From NCBI GenBank assembly GCA_050331575.1, contig JBHJGS010000012.1:7832-71831 (forward strand): DNA of 64,000 bases. The letters run 5' to 3'. The notes beneath the pieces are model-generated. The model did not search any database, had not been told where the DNA came from, and was given only the letters and a program-made list of their open reading frames with translations. The DNA is from JBHJGS01 sp050331575. GTDB lineage: Bacteria; Pseudomonadota; Alphaproteobacteria; Sphingomonadales; Rhodothalassiaceae. This document shows, one piece after another, positions 35,860 through 44,458 of this stretch (positions within the stretch are counted from its first letter, which is position 1; each line of letters opens with the position of its first letter). Both the position numbers and the translations under genes were made by a program.

Positions 35860-36587
35860 CGGTGCGCCGGCTGATCATCCTGTTTGTCCTGGCCTTCAGC
35901 GCGTTTGCGCTGGCGACCCTGCCGCTGGCGGTGGCGGTGTCGTGGGTGGGATTGCCCGGGCTCCGCGCAGCAGAGATCAGTGGTACGATCTGGGGCGGTT
36001 CGCTGCGCCGGGTGGCCGTGGCCAGCCATTATGCCGACCAGATTAGGCTGGCGGTGCGGCCGCTGCATCTTCTGGCCGGTCGGATCACAACGGACCTGTT
36101 CGTCGATGCGCCGGGGCTGTTCGCTCAGGCGCGTCTGGTCCGACCCATTGGCGGCGATCTTTGGCGGCTGCGCCATGGACGGGCGCGGCTCGATCTGGCC
36201 CGGCTGCCATTGGACGACGCACCGCCCTTATTGGGCGCTCTGGATCTGACCGTGGCGCACATGACCGCAGACGGCGGCCGGTGTGTTTCCGCCGAGGGTG
36301 AGGCGGTGAGCGACGTTCTGCAGCGCAGCGGAGCGCGCTTTCAATGGCAGGGGCCGACCCTGCGCGGACCGATCCGGTGCGAGGCCGGGCGGCTGGTCGC
36401 CGCGCTGTCCGACGGCCAGCGCATCGAGGCACAGCTGAGCGTGGCACTGAACGGCGCCTATATGCTCGATATCAGCGTCGCGGATCCGGATCTGACCCTG
36501 GCGGTGGGATTGACCGCGCTGGGCTTCGAACAGGTCGGCGACCGGCATGTCTTGAAGCTGGCTGATCGTGGCGGGGGTGTCTCATGA
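35856..36587 (+). CDS. gspN: Type II secretion protein GspN
   Basis: GspN is an accessory T2SS protein present in only some systems. The 243-residue product has an N-terminal membrane helix (LIILFVLAFSAFALATLPLA), then motifs of the family such as ISGTIWGGSLRRVAVA and LTVAHMTADGGRCVSAEG with two cysteines (the second in GPIRCEAGRLV), which probably pair. The ATG overlaps the gspM stop by 4 bases, and its own stop overlaps the following lipoprotein gene by 4 bases. Confidence 0.9.
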   Translation: MTVRRLIILFVLAFSAFALATLPLAVAVSWVGLPGLRAAEISGTIWGGSLRRVAVASHYADQIRLAVRPLHLLAGRITTDLFVDAPGLFAQARLVRPIGGDLWRLRHGRARLDLARLPLDDAPPLLGALDLTVAHMTADGGRCVSAEGEAVSDVLQRSGARFQWQGPTLRGPIRCEAGRLVAALSDGQRIEAQLSVALNGAYMLDISVADPDLTLAVGLTALGFEQVGDRHVLKLADRGGGVS

Positions 36588-37102
36588 TCCAAGGGGCGCT
36601 GGGCCCTCTGGTCTGCTGTCTGGCCTGCTGTCTGGCCTTGGTGGCATGCAGTAGCGGCGCCGCAGCGCCAGGCCGGGCGGAGCCATCCGTTGCCGCGGCC
36701 CGGGCCGAGCCCGCGGCACCGACCGCCATCGAGGAGCGATTGGGCGCCCTGCCGCGGCAGACGCTTGAGGAGGGCCAATGTGCCTTGTTCTTGTTTTCTG
36801 GCCATCGCCGGCGCTTGGTGCTGGTGGTGGACAGTGACGCAGCCGTTGCGCGGGTTCGCTTGGACGGGCGGGAACGCCGGCTGCCGCGCACCGGCGTCAG
36901 CGGCGAGCCGCTGTTCGGCCAATTCACCGAACAGGAGTTCACGGGCGAGAATTTGCAGCTGCGTTTGCTGGTCAAGCCGGACCAGGCCACCACCGTGGTC
37001 TCCGGCGCCGTGATCCGGGAGGGCCGCCTGACCCTGGAAGAGCCTTCCGGCTGGCGCTACGTCACCCCGGTGGCCGGAGCGATCGCGTGTGAGCGGGGCT
37101 AG
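36584..37102 (+). CDS. Lipoprotein of unknown function, last gene of the T2SS operon
   Basis: The 172-residue product has a lipoprotein signal (LVCCLACCLALVACSSG) with a very Cys-rich hydrophobic core. A Pro/Ala/Glu linker precedes a globular part of about 120 residues with strands such as RRLVLVVDSDAAVARVRLDG and LRLLVKPDQATTVVSGAV, plus a Cys pair (QCALFLFSG and IACERG). Its ATG overlaps the gspN stop as ATGA, so it is coupled to the secretion genes. I recognise no family. Given that no pilotin gene is seen, a pilotin-like role for GspD is a reasonable hypothesis, although known pilotins (GspS, AspS, PulS) are mostly helical and smaller. Confidence 0.75.
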   Translation: MIQGALGPLVCCLACCLALVACSSGAAAPGRAEPSVAAARAEPAAPTAIEERLGALPRQTLEEGQCALFLFSGHRRRLVLVVDSDAAVARVRLDGRERRLPRTGVSGEPLFGQFTEQEFTGENLQLRLLVKPDQATTVVSGAVIREGRLTLEEPSGWRYVTPVAGAIACERG

Positions 37103-37125
37103 AGCAAAGTTGCTAGGATAATGCC

Positions 37126-38136
37126 CTAAAACGCAAACCCCACCGTGAGCGATCCGAAACGGTTGCGGCCGATCTGTTGCTCGAATTCCCGCGAACGCCA
37201 GACATGGGTCACCGCGATCTGCGTGGGGATCGAAAAGAGGTCGAAGACGATTTGTGCGCCAATGGTTGCGTCCCACTGGAACGGGCGACGCTCGACCGCC
37301 GGGCCGTCGCGGAAGCTATTGCCGTCCAAGAAAATATTGTGCGCCACGCCGCGCACCTGTGCGCCGGCGAAGATCAGCCACTCAATCCCCCCGGCGGGCG
37401 GTTCGAACCGGGACGCGATACCGGACAGGCCCAGCGGGATGCGCTGTGGCATATCCCGCTCCGGCAGGGTCGAGCCGATGCGCAGATTGACCCCGGCGCC
37501 GGCGTCGGTGAAGACATTGCCAAGGTCGAGCCCCAGGCGGGGCACCAGGTCAATGGCCGGCCCCGCCGCGCTGGCATTGTTCAGGGGAACGAACCAGCTA
37601 CGCCGATACCGGATCAGCAAGGCGGGTTCATTGCGCAGCTGATTGTCCCAGCCCAGGGGATTGATCGAGTTGGTGATGTCGTGAATGAAGCGCTGGGTTT
37701 CCTCGCCCAACGCCGCGGGGCCGACGACGCCAAGCGATATCGATAAACCTTCTTCCACGCCGGGGCGGTGCACGCGCACGCCCAGTTCGGCATAAAGCCA
37801 GGCGGCGTAGGGGCGGTCCAGCGGCTGCGGCTCGGCAATCGACAGATCTTCCGGCGTGTACAGATTCTGCCCCACCGCAATCTCATATTCCCGCCGCGCC
37901 GGGTCTGCGTCCAATACGGTTAGGGCGCCCAGCCAATTGAGCAGGGGCGAGCGCACGCCCGGCTTGAAACCATAGGCGATGCGTAGACCATTGGTGTAAT
38001 GGCGATCGCCGGCGCGGGCATAAAGATCATTGTCCGCGCTGAAGGTGAGGAACTGCTGATCGGTCTGCGCCAGCACCGCAGCGGGGAGACAACCCAGCGC
38101 CAGCGCTAGCAGCGCGAAACGAAAAGACGGTTGCAT
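37126..38136 (-). CDS. LpxR-like lipid A deacylase (DUF2219) outer-membrane protein
   Basis: LpxR removes the 3'-acyloxyacyl chain of lipid A in the outer membrane. The 336-residue product has a signal peptide ending AVLAQ, then the family start QFLTFSADNDLYARAGDRHYTNGLRIAY, in which Asn, Asp and the later RPYAAWLYAELG segment match DUF2219 conserved positions. The C-terminus GSLTVGFAF ends in Phe, as usual for outer-membrane barrels. It lies opposite and between gspN-lipoprotein and gspO. Activity itself is inferred from the family. Confidence 0.85.
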   Translation of the reverse strand: MQPSFRFALLALALGCLPAAVLAQTDQQFLTFSADNDLYARAGDRHYTNGLRIAYGFKPGVRSPLLNWLGALTVLDADPARREYEIAVGQNLYTPEDLSIAEPQPLDRPYAAWLYAELGVRVHRPGVEEGLSISLGVVGPAALGEETQRFIHDITNSINPLGWDNQLRNEPALLIRYRRSWFVPLNNASAAGPAIDLVPRLGLDLGNVFTDAGAGVNLRIGSTLPERDMPQRIPLGLSGIASRFEPPAGGIEWLIFAGAQVRGVAHNIFLDGNSFRDGPAVERRPFQWDATIGAQIVFDLFSIPTQIAVTHVWRSREFEQQIGRNRFGSLTVGFAF

Positions 38137-38200
38137 TGAGGCTCCGCATGGGAGAGGGGACCAGCCGTAGCTACTCTTGCTTTTGTGGATTTGTAAACGC

Positions 38201-38965
38201 GTGACCGCCTTATGGGCTTCAGCCCTGCTTGTGTTTCTGCTCGGCGCCTCGGTGGGCAGCTTCGCGGGCTTCCTCGCCAGCCGTTGGCCCGTCAGCCCGG
38301 CCGATCTGTGGGACCGGTCCCGGTGCGACGGATGTTCGCGGCGATTGAACCTTGTGGACCTGATCCCGGTGGTCGGCTGGCTGCTGCGCCGCGGCCGCTG
38401 CCCGCGCTGCGGCGGACGGATTGACCCGGTCTATCCGCTTTTGGAGCTGGCCGGCGGCGCGATCGGACTGTTTGCCCTGTTTGGGGCCCCGTTTGTGCAG
38501 CCGCTTTATGTGCTGGCGGTTGGCTGGACCTTGCTAATCCTGGCCGCGATTGACCTGAAGACCTTCCTATTGCCCGATACCGGTACGCTGGGATTGATCC
38601 TGGCCGGGCTGGCGGTGGCGATGGTTGATGCCCAGTTGGTGGGGCCGTTCGAAGCCGCGTTGGGGGCGCTTCTGGGTTTTGCCGCCTTATGGGCGATCGG
38701 CGCGCTGTATGAGCGGCTGCGCGGGCAGACCGGCTTGGGCCTGGGCGACGCCAAGCTGATGGCAGCGGCCGGCGCTTGGCTCGGGCCCTGGGGGTTGCCG
38801 CAATTGCTGCTGATCGCCAGCTGGTCGGGCCTTCTGTTCGCCCTGCTGCTGCGCCTGTCCGGCCGAAAGCTTGACGCCAAGACCGCGATCCCGTTCGGGC
38901 CGTTCCTGGGCCTGGGCTTTCTCATTGGGCTGGTGCGGCCTTGGCTGCTGACGCTTGCGGCCTGA
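38201..38965 (+). CDS. gspO: Prepilin peptidase GspO (type IV leader peptidase)
   Basis: GspO cleaves and N-methylates the pseudopilins GspG-K. The N-terminal ALLVFLLGASVGSFAGFLASRWP is the family start. A zinc-binding CxxC pair is present as RCDGCSRRL and RCPRCGGRI. The two catalytic aspartates lie in AAIDLKTFLLPD and GLGLGDAKLMAAAGAWLG. About seven membrane helices are visible and the product has 254 residues. The start is uncertain: GTG at 38201 is preferred, while a TTG at 38177 would extend it. It is cut off from the main gsp operon by the opposing lpxR-like gene, but completes the system. Confidence 0.95.
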   Translation: MTALWASALLVFLLGASVGSFAGFLASRWPVSPADLWDRSRCDGCSRRLNLVDLIPVVGWLLRRGRCPRCGGRIDPVYPLLELAGGAIGLFALFGAPFVQPLYVLAVGWTLLILAAIDLKTFLLPDTGTLGLILAGLAVAMVDAQLVGPFEAALGALLGFAALWAIGALYERLRGQTGLGLGDAKLMAAAGAWLGPWGLPQLLLIASWSGLLFALLLRLSGRKLDAKTAIPFGPFLGLGFLIGLVRPWLLTLAA

Positions 38966-39002
38966 AGCAAAGGTACCCGCCGCTTAGAAGGCGCGCATTT
39001 TA

Positions 39003-39041
39003 ATCCGATCATCGCGGTCGCGATTGATCGGATCATGGCCT
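39003..39041. repeat. REP-like palindromic element, copy 2
   Basis: The arms ATCCGATCA and TGATCGGAT surround a GC-rich core TCGCGGTCGCGAT. The right side continues as CATGGCCTA, very close to copy 1 (CATGCCTA). The element sits between the convergent gspO and yccF genes and includes the first bases of the yccF stop. Confidence 0.7.
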
Positions 39042-39459
39042 AAGCGAAGGGGCTGACCGCATCGCCTTTTCGCCGCACGATCTTGCCCAGCGGGAACAAG
39101 GCCGCGCCTGCCAACTTAATATGGGCGTATGCGAACGGGATGCCGATAATGGTGATTGCCAGAACCAGCGCTGCGACGAGATGGCCGAGGGACAGCCACC
39201 AGCCGGCCAGGAAGAACCAGATGATATTGCCCAAAGCGCCCAAACAGCCCGTGCCCAGATCCTCCCGCCCGGTAACCAATTGCCGCGACACCAACTCACT
39301 ATCGAACGGCCACAAGGTGTATAGACCCATGCGGAAGGCAGCCGGCACCCAGGGCAGGCCGATAAGGGTAATCGCCATCAGCAGCGCGGCCAGCCACCAG
39401 CCCAGCGCCATTTCCAGGCCGCCGAGAATCAGCCACAGAATGTTCAAAATGAGCGACAC
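39040..39459 (-). CDS. yccF: YccF-domain inner-membrane protein
   Basis: The 139-residue product has the two YccF repeats: LILNILWLILGGLEMALGWW and GNIIWFFLAGWWLSLGHLVA, each followed by TLIGLPW- or TIIGIPFAYAH-type motifs. Function of the family is unknown; it is an integral inner-membrane protein of four helices. The start is a GTG at 39459, with AGGAGG five bases upstream, so the longer reading frame that extends 64 codons upstream is not used. Confidence 0.88.
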   Translation of the reverse strand: MSLILNILWLILGGLEMALGWWLAALLMAITLIGLPWVPAAFRMGLYTLWPFDSELVSRQLVTGREDLGTGCLGALGNIIWFFLAGWWLSLGHLVAALVLAITIIGIPFAYAHIKLAGAALFPLGKIVRRKGDAVSPFA

Positions 39460-39567
39460 CGGCCCCTCCTGAGGAAACTTGATATATAAGGGTGATATAT
39501 ATAGTTCTGCAGCGCGGTCAATACGGTCGGCCACAGACTTGTGGTAAAACACGGCGTTGACCCAGAG

Positions 39568-39609
39568 CACTGGCCTAAGCACCGGCCTGAGCACTGGCCT
39601 GAGCACCGG
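39568..39609. repeat. 12-bp tandem repeat, about 3.5 units
   Basis: Units CACTGGCCTAAG, CACCGGCCTGAG, CACTGGCCTGAG and the half unit CACCGG follow one another in the divergent gap between yccF and the patatin gene. Changes alternate between T/C at position 4, so the original unit may be 24 bp. It lies 28-69 bases before the patatin start, close enough to affect its promoter or leader. Confidence 0.85.
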
Positions 39610-39636
39610 TGAACGCAAGAGGGATGAGGGAAAGGC

Positions 39637-40503
39637 ATGGCGGACGAACAAAGGCAGGAGCGGCCGGCCCGGATCGGCTTAGCGCTGGGGTCCGGCGGGG
39701 CGCTGGGATGGGCTCATATCGGCGTGCTGCGCGGCTTGCAAGCCGTGGGCATCCATCCCGAAATCATCACGGGTTGCTCCATGGGGGCGGTGGTCGGCGC
39801 TTTCTATGCCGATGGCAAGCTGGATATCCTGGAAGAAGAAGCTGGCGACTTGTCGATCACGGACGTCATGCGGTTGCTGGACGTGCGTCTGCTCGACGGC
39901 GGGCTGCTGGGCGGCGACCGGATTCGCGATTTCCTGCTCTCCTATTTCGGGCGCAAGCCGATCCAGGAACTGGCCAAACCCTTTGCCACGGTGGCGACGG
40001 ATCTGTTGGCCGGCGAGGCGGTGATCTTCGACCGGGGGCCGCTGGTGGAGGCTGTGCGGGCGTCCATTGCCGTGCCCGGCGTGCTGCGCCCGGTGATCAG
40101 CGCCGGCCGGGTTCTCGTGGATGGCCAGATCACCGTGCCGGTGCCGGTTGCCCTGGCACGGCAGCTTGGGGCGGATTTGGTCATCGCGGTGGATGTACAG
40201 GGCGATTATGTCGGCCGCACCAAGGAATTGAAGCTGGCGGAAAAGGCGCGCGACAAGGGCCGGATTGACACCGCGTCCGTAGCGCAGGCGGCGTTCGCGC
40301 TGCTCAACCAGCAATTCGACCGGGCGTGCCTGCAGCGTGAGCCCGCTGATTTGGTGATCGAACCGAAGACAGGGATCCTGACGCCGACGAATTTCCGCAA
40401 GGCGCATGATGCTATTAAGTTGGGCCGCCGTGCCGCAGAAGAGGCGTTGCCGGCGCTAGAGGCGCTGAAACGCGAAGCGGATCACAGCATTTTGGTAAAA
40501 TAA
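39637..40503 (+). CDS. rssA: Patatin-like phospholipase, RssA/NTE type
   Basis: The product is a serine hydrolase of the patatin family that probably acts on phospholipids or lysophospholipids in the cytoplasm. The oxyanion loop is GLALGSGGALGWAHIGVL, the nucleophile elbow GCSMGAVVGAFYA (Ser about residue 48), and the catalytic Asp lies in LVDGQITVPVPV. These form the Ser-Asp dyad. Length of 288 residues matches RssA. The ATG follows GGGAAAGGC. No partner response regulator (RssB) is adjacent. Confidence 0.92.
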   Translation: MADEQRQERPARIGLALGSGGALGWAHIGVLRGLQAVGIHPEIITGCSMGAVVGAFYADGKLDILEEEAGDLSITDVMRLLDVRLLDGGLLGGDRIRDFLLSYFGRKPIQELAKPFATVATDLLAGEAVIFDRGPLVEAVRASIAVPGVLRPVISAGRVLVDGQITVPVPVALARQLGADLVIAVDVQGDYVGRTKELKLAEKARDKGRIDTASVAQAAFALLNQQFDRACLQREPADLVIEPKTGILTPTNFRKAHDAIKLGRRAAEEALPALEALKREADHSILVK

Positions 40504-40553
40504 GCCGAACAATTTGTTTGTTTCGAAGGTCCTATTCGGGCACACAATAGGCT

Positions 40554-41141
40554 ATGTCGGATTTGCCCCAAGTAGTGAGCCGTCCGGAACGGCCGTTCAA
40601 CGGTGTGGAGTCTGTCTCCACTGGCCAGAAGGATATCCCAGAAATCGTATTTGGGCCGTCCTTTGCCTCGGTGCCGGATGCGGCTGCGGTCGCGGCGTTC
40701 CGGGCTGAGCTTGGTGCGGCAACTTTGGCCGCGGTTTTCGATCTTTGGCTTAATCTGGGCGCCAGCGGGCCGGCGGCGCGCACGGCGGTGAGCCCACGGG
40801 TGTTCAAGGCGCATCTGCCGCGCCTCGCGGTTCTGGAATTCTTGGCCCATCAGCGCGATCTGAAATTCCGGCTGGTCGGAACCGAGATCGACGATTGGGT
40901 CGGTGTGTCGATGACCGGCAAGCGCGTGCGCGAAGTGTTTCGGCGATCTCAAGACGTTTTTGATCTGTTCTGGGCGCCGGTCTGCGATGCGGCCCGGCCG
41001 CGTCTTGATCTGGGATCGCTTCAGCCGTTCGAGAAAGCCTTTATCCAATATCGCGCCGTGCATCTGCCCTTGTTGGACGAGCAAGGCCATGTGCGCTTCA
41101 CTCTGATGGCATTCGAACGCCGCGAACGGGCCAGGGATTGA
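40554..41141 (+). CDS. PAS-domain protein (DUF5388-like)
   Basis: The 195-residue product matches a common alphaproteobacterial single PAS family. The core motif is LPRLAVLEFLAHQRDLKFRL then VGTEIDDWVGVSMTGKRVRE, followed by PLLDEQGHVRFTLMAFERRE. No output domain is seen, so it may sense a ligand and act through a partner. The stop codon falls within the first unit of a 15-bp tandem repeat. The first 65 residues lack a recognised domain. Confidence 0.8.
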   Translation: MSDLPQVVSRPERPFNGVESVSTGQKDIPEIVFGPSFASVPDAAAVAAFRAELGAATLAAVFDLWLNLGASGPAARTAVSPRVFKAHLPRLAVLEFLAHQRDLKFRLVGTEIDDWVGVSMTGKRVREVFRRSQDVFDLFWAPVCDAARPRLDLGSLQPFEKAFIQYRAVHLPLLDEQGHVRFTLMAFERRERARD

Positions 41142-41172
41142 CGGTCCAGGGATTGACGGGCCAGGGATTGAT
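41128..41172. repeat. 15-bp tandem repeat across a stop codon, three units
   Basis: Units GGGCCAGGGATTGAC, GGTCCAGGGATTGAC and GGGCCAGGGATTGAT follow directly. The first unit encodes the last residues and TGA of the PAS protein. The other two lie in the gap before the convergent acyl-CoA dehydrogenase stop. Because 15 is a multiple of three and the stop is in the unit, expansion would leave the protein unchanged. Confidence 0.9.
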
Positions 41173-41175
41173 CGG

Positions 41176-42324
41176 TCAGGCAGCGGCCAATTGCCGGCTG
41201 ATCACCAGCTTCTGCACATCCGATGTGCCCTCATAGATTTGGCAGACCTTAACGTCGCGATAGATCCGCTCGACCGGATAGTCGGACAGATAGCCATAGC
41301 CGCCCAGGGTCTGGATCGCCGCGGAACAGACCGCCTCGGCGGTTTCGCTGGCGATCAGTTTGGCCATGCAGGCCTCAGTCAGGCACGGCGCGCCGGCGTC
41401 CTTTAGCCGGGCCGCGGTCAACACCAGCGCGCGGGCGGCCTCCAGCTTTGCGGCCATCTCTGCCAGGCGGAAGCCGACCGCCTGATGGTGGATGATCGCG
41501 GAACCGAAGCTCTGACGGTCCTGGGCATAGGCGATGGCATAATCCAATGCCGCCTGTGCCATGCCGATGGCCTGCGCGGCGATGCCGATGCGGCCGGATT
41601 CCAGGTTCATCAGCGCCAGCTTATAGCCCTCGCCCTCGCGACCGAGCAGGCAGTCGCCCGGGATGACCATGTCTTCCAGCACGATCTGCGCGGTGTCGGA
41701 GCTGTTCTGGCCGAGCTTGTCTTCGATGCGCCCAATCGTGAAGCCCGGTGTATCCGTGGGCACCAGGAAGGCGGACAGGCCACGCTTGCCGGCCTCAGGA
41801 TCGGTCACCGCGAAGATGATCGCCGCCCCGGCGATGCGGCCGGAGGTGATGAACTGCTTGGTGCCGGACAAGATATAGCCGTTGCCGTGCTTCGCTGCCT
41901 TTGCCTTCAGCGCGGCAGCGTCAGAGCCCGCACCCGGCTCGGTCAGACAGAAGCAGCCGATCATCAGCCCCTTGGCCAGGGGCGTCAGAAAGCGCTGCTT
42001 CTGGTCTTGTGTGCCGGCCCCCAGGATCGCGGCACAGACCGGAGAATTGTTCACCGACATGATAGTGGACAGCCCGCCATCGCCTGCGGCGATCTCCATC
42101 AGCGCCAGCGCGTAGGAGACATAGTCCGTGCCCGCCCCGCCGAAGACTTCCGGCACGGTCATGCCCATTAGCCCCAGCGCGCCCATGTCCGCCAGGATCT
42201 CCGCCGGCACAGCCCCCGCCTTCGCCCAGGCCGCTGCCTCCGGCGCGACCTTCTCCTGCGCGAACGCCCGCGCCATATCGCGGATCATGCGCTGGTCTTC
42301 GCTCAGGAGGATGTCTTGGGTCAT
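41176..42324 (-). CDS. Acyl-CoA dehydrogenase
   Basis: The enzyme is an FAD-dependent alpha,beta-dehydrogenase of acyl-CoA and passes electrons to ETF. The FAD and substrate motifs are visible: GCFCLTEPGAGSDAAALKAK, and QTLGGYGYLSDYPVERIYRD near the end. The catalytic Glu is in QIYEGTSDVQKLVISRQL, as in short-chain and isobutyryl-type enzymes. Length, 382 residues, is normal. It follows a thiolase gene on the same strand with an 80-base gap, so both probably serve one fatty or branched-chain acid degradation route. Confidence 0.95.
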   Translation of the reverse strand: MTQDILLSEDQRMIRDMARAFAQEKVAPEAAAWAKAGAVPAEILADMGALGLMGMTVPEVFGGAGTDYVSYALALMEIAAGDGGLSTIMSVNNSPVCAAILGAGTQDQKQRFLTPLAKGLMIGCFCLTEPGAGSDAAALKAKAAKHGNGYILSGTKQFITSGRIAGAAIIFAVTDPEAGKRGLSAFLVPTDTPGFTIGRIEDKLGQNSSDTAQIVLEDMVIPGDCLLGREGEGYKLALMNLESGRIGIAAQAIGMAQAALDYAIAYAQDRQSFGSAIIHHQAVGFRLAEMAAKLEAARALVLTAARLKDAGAPCLTEACMAKLIASETAEAVCSAAIQTLGGYGYLSDYPVERIYRDVKVCQIYEGTSDVQKLVISRQLAAA

Positions 42325-42404
42325 GGCCTAGATCTCACAGCATGCGGAGGTTGCCGCCGATCCGCCCATCCCGACCTGCGCAGGGATGGGCGGTCCCACA
42401 GTCT

Positions 42405-43592
42405 TTAGTGCATAAGTTCCAGCGCCACTGCGGTCGCCTCCCCGCCGCCGATGCACAAGGATGCCACGCCCTTTTTCAGGCCGTGCTGCTTCAGCGCGTT
42501 CAGCAACGTCACAGAGATACGCGCGCCGGACGCGCCGATGGGATGGCCCAGCGCGCACGCGCCGCCGTGGACATTGACCTTGTCATGCGCCAGGCCGAGT
42601 TCTTTCATCGCGGCCATCGGCACCACGGCAAAGGCCTCGTTGATCTCGAACAGATCAACCTCGTCCTTGGCCCAGCCGACCTTCTGCAGCAGCTTGTCGA
42701 TGGCGCCGACCGGGGCGGTGGTGAACCATTTCGGCTCCTGTGAATGGGTCATATGGCCCTTGATCTCGGCCAGGATGGTCAGACCGCGCTTTTCCGCGTC
42801 GGAGCGGCGCATCAGGATCAAGGCCGCAGCACCGTCGGAGATGGACGAGGAGGTGGCCGCGGTCACCGTGCCGTCCTTGGCAAAGGCCGGCTTCAGCTGC
42901 GGCACGTTGTCGGGATTGGCCTTGCCCGGCTGCTCGTCGGTGTCGACGACGCGCTCGCCCTTGCGCTCGGCCACCGTCACCGGGGTGATCTCCTCGGCGA
43001 AGGTGCCATCGTCGATGGCCTTGCGCGCGCGCTTGACCGACTCGATCGCATAAGCGTCCTGGGCATCGCGGGTGAACTGATATTTGCCGGCACAGTCCTC
43101 GGCAAAGGTGCCCATCGCCCGGCCCGGATCATAGGCGTCTTCCAGCCCGTCCAGCGCCATATGGTCATAGATCATGGTATGGCCGTATTTGTTGCCGGTG
43201 CGGCCCTTGGGCACCAGGAAGGGCGCGTTGGTCATGCTTTCCATGCCGCCGGCGATGACGATATCATTGGTGCCGACCGCGATGCTGTCCGCAGCCATCA
43301 TCATCGCCTTCATGCCCGAGCCGCACATCTTGTTGATGGTGACCGCCCCGGTGCTGTCCGGCACGCCGGCATAGCGGGCGGCCTGGCGCGCGGGAGCCTG
43401 GCCCTGGCCCGCCGGCAGCACGCAGCCCATGATGGTCTCATTGATGTCGGTCGGGTCGATGCCGGCCTGGGCCAGCGCGCCCTTGATGGCGACGGAGCCC
43501 AGCGTCGGCGCAGAAACGCCGGCAAGCTCGCCCAGCAGGCCGCCCATGGGCGTGCGCGCCATGGCGACGATAACGACGGGATCGGTGGACAT
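42405..43592 (-). CDS. Acetyl-CoA acyltransferase (thiolase)
   Basis: The enzyme cleaves 3-ketoacyl-CoA or condenses two acetyl-CoA. The nucleophilic Cys is in TINKMCGSGMKAMMMAAD (Cys near residue 90), the His in GGACALGHPIGASGARI and the second Cys in SLCIGGGEATAVALE. Length, 395 residues, fits a biosynthetic/degradative acetyl-CoA C-acetyltransferase. I chose the ATG at 43592 because it begins MSTDPVVIVAMARTPMGG, the usual N-terminus, with GGAGA upstream. Whether it is AtoB-like or FadA-like cannot be settled here. Confidence 0.93.
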   Translation of the reverse strand: MSTDPVVIVAMARTPMGGLLGELAGVSAPTLGSVAIKGALAQAGIDPTDINETIMGCVLPAGQGQAPARQAARYAGVPDSTGAVTINKMCGSGMKAMMMAADSIAVGTNDIVIAGGMESMTNAPFLVPKGRTGNKYGHTMIYDHMALDGLEDAYDPGRAMGTFAEDCAGKYQFTRDAQDAYAIESVKRARKAIDDGTFAEEITPVTVAERKGERVVDTDEQPGKANPDNVPQLKPAFAKDGTVTAATSSSISDGAAALILMRRSDAEKRGLTILAEIKGHMTHSQEPKWFTTAPVGAIDKLLQKVGWAKDEVDLFEINEAFAVVPMAAMKELGLAHDKVNVHGGACALGHPIGASGARISVTLLNALKQHGLKKGVASLCIGGGEATAVALELMH

Positions 43593-43673
43593 GGGAACAA
43601 TCTCCAGAACAGGCTTAAGGCGATCTGAAGACGGGTGTAGGCCCAAGCCCTTCCAGGCGCAAGCGGGCCCGCG

Positions 43674-44066
43674 TCACGCCTTGGGTTCAATCAGATCCCA
43701 CCGGTTGCCGAATGGGTCCTCGAAGACGGCGACGCGGCCATAGGGCTCATCGCGCGGCGCTTCCAGGAAGCGAACGCCAGCGTCGAGAAAGCGCGCGTGG
43801 TCGCGATCGAAATCATCGGTCGAGAGAAACAGAAAGACGCGTCCGCCTGTCTGGTTTCCGATCGCCGCGCGCTGCGCCGGTGTCGCCGCCTCGGCCAGCA
43901 AAAGCCGGGTTTCCGTGCTGCCGGGTGGGGCGACCAGCACCCAGCGCTTCGTAGCGCTCACGGCGGTATCTTCAATGAGAATGAAGCCCAGAGCGCCGAC
44001 ATAGAAGGCCAGCGCTGCGTCATAGTCTGGCACAACCAGGGTATTGGCGGAAAGACACTGTCGCAT
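43674..44066 (-). CDS. VOC-family (glyoxalase-type) protein
   Basis: The 130-residue product has the vicinal-oxygen-chelate fold: DYDAALAFYVGALGFILIED in the first module and FLEAPRDEPYGRVAVFEDPFG with GNRWDLIEP at the end. The terminal Glu is a probable metal ligand, but the usual first-strand His is replaced (LSANTLVVPD has no His), so it may bind a ligand rather than catalyse. Substrate is unknown. It is monocistronic or coupled to the thiolase operon downstream by a gap of 81 bases. Confidence 0.88.
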   Translation of the reverse strand: MRQCLSANTLVVPDYDAALAFYVGALGFILIEDTAVSATKRWVLVAPPGSTETRLLLAEAATPAQRAAIGNQTGGRVFLFLSTDDFDRDHARFLDAGVRFLEAPRDEPYGRVAVFEDPFGNRWDLIEPKA

Positions 44067-44121
44067 GGGCGGTTGATCGCATAGGCAGAAGCCGATAGCA
44101 GGAAGGATGGGAGGCGGCTGA

Positions 44122-44352
44122 ATGCTCTTTTATCTGGCTCTGGCGCTGTGGCTGGCAGGGGCTGTTTTGGTGCTGACCGGCCGCCATCGCAGCGGTGGCA
44201 GCAGCGCCATCGGCTTTTTTACCTTCACCGGGCTGATGCTCGGCGCCGTGGTCGGCCTGCTTAGCCCGCTGGGCGGCACGGCCGCGGCGTTTGGCGGCGG
44301 TCTGGGGTTGCTTCTGGGCGCGGTGTGGGATCGCTCCAGGGCCCGGCAGTGA
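44122..44352 (+). CDS. Small two-helix membrane protein
   Basis: The 76-residue product has two or three hydrophobic helices: FYLALALWLAGAVLVLTG, then GFFTFTGLMLGAVVGLLSPL and a Gly-rich GTAAAFGGGLGLLLGAVW. GGAGG lies 8 bases before the ATG, which supports the start. I recognise no family. The Gly-rich last helix could pack into an oligomer. It diverges from the VOC gene. Confidence 0.7.
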   Translation: MLFYLALALWLAGAVLVLTGRHRSGGSSAIGFFTFTGLMLGAVVGLLSPLGGTAAAFGGGLGLLLGAVWDRSRARQ

Positions 44353-44458
44353 TCCCGCCCGAACCGGGGCGGCTGACAGGCTGGGAGACCCCGACGGCCT
44401 CCTTTTCTGGCAAACGCACTGGCTCGCGATACGCAAGGCGGTGCCCGCCATTGCCGGC

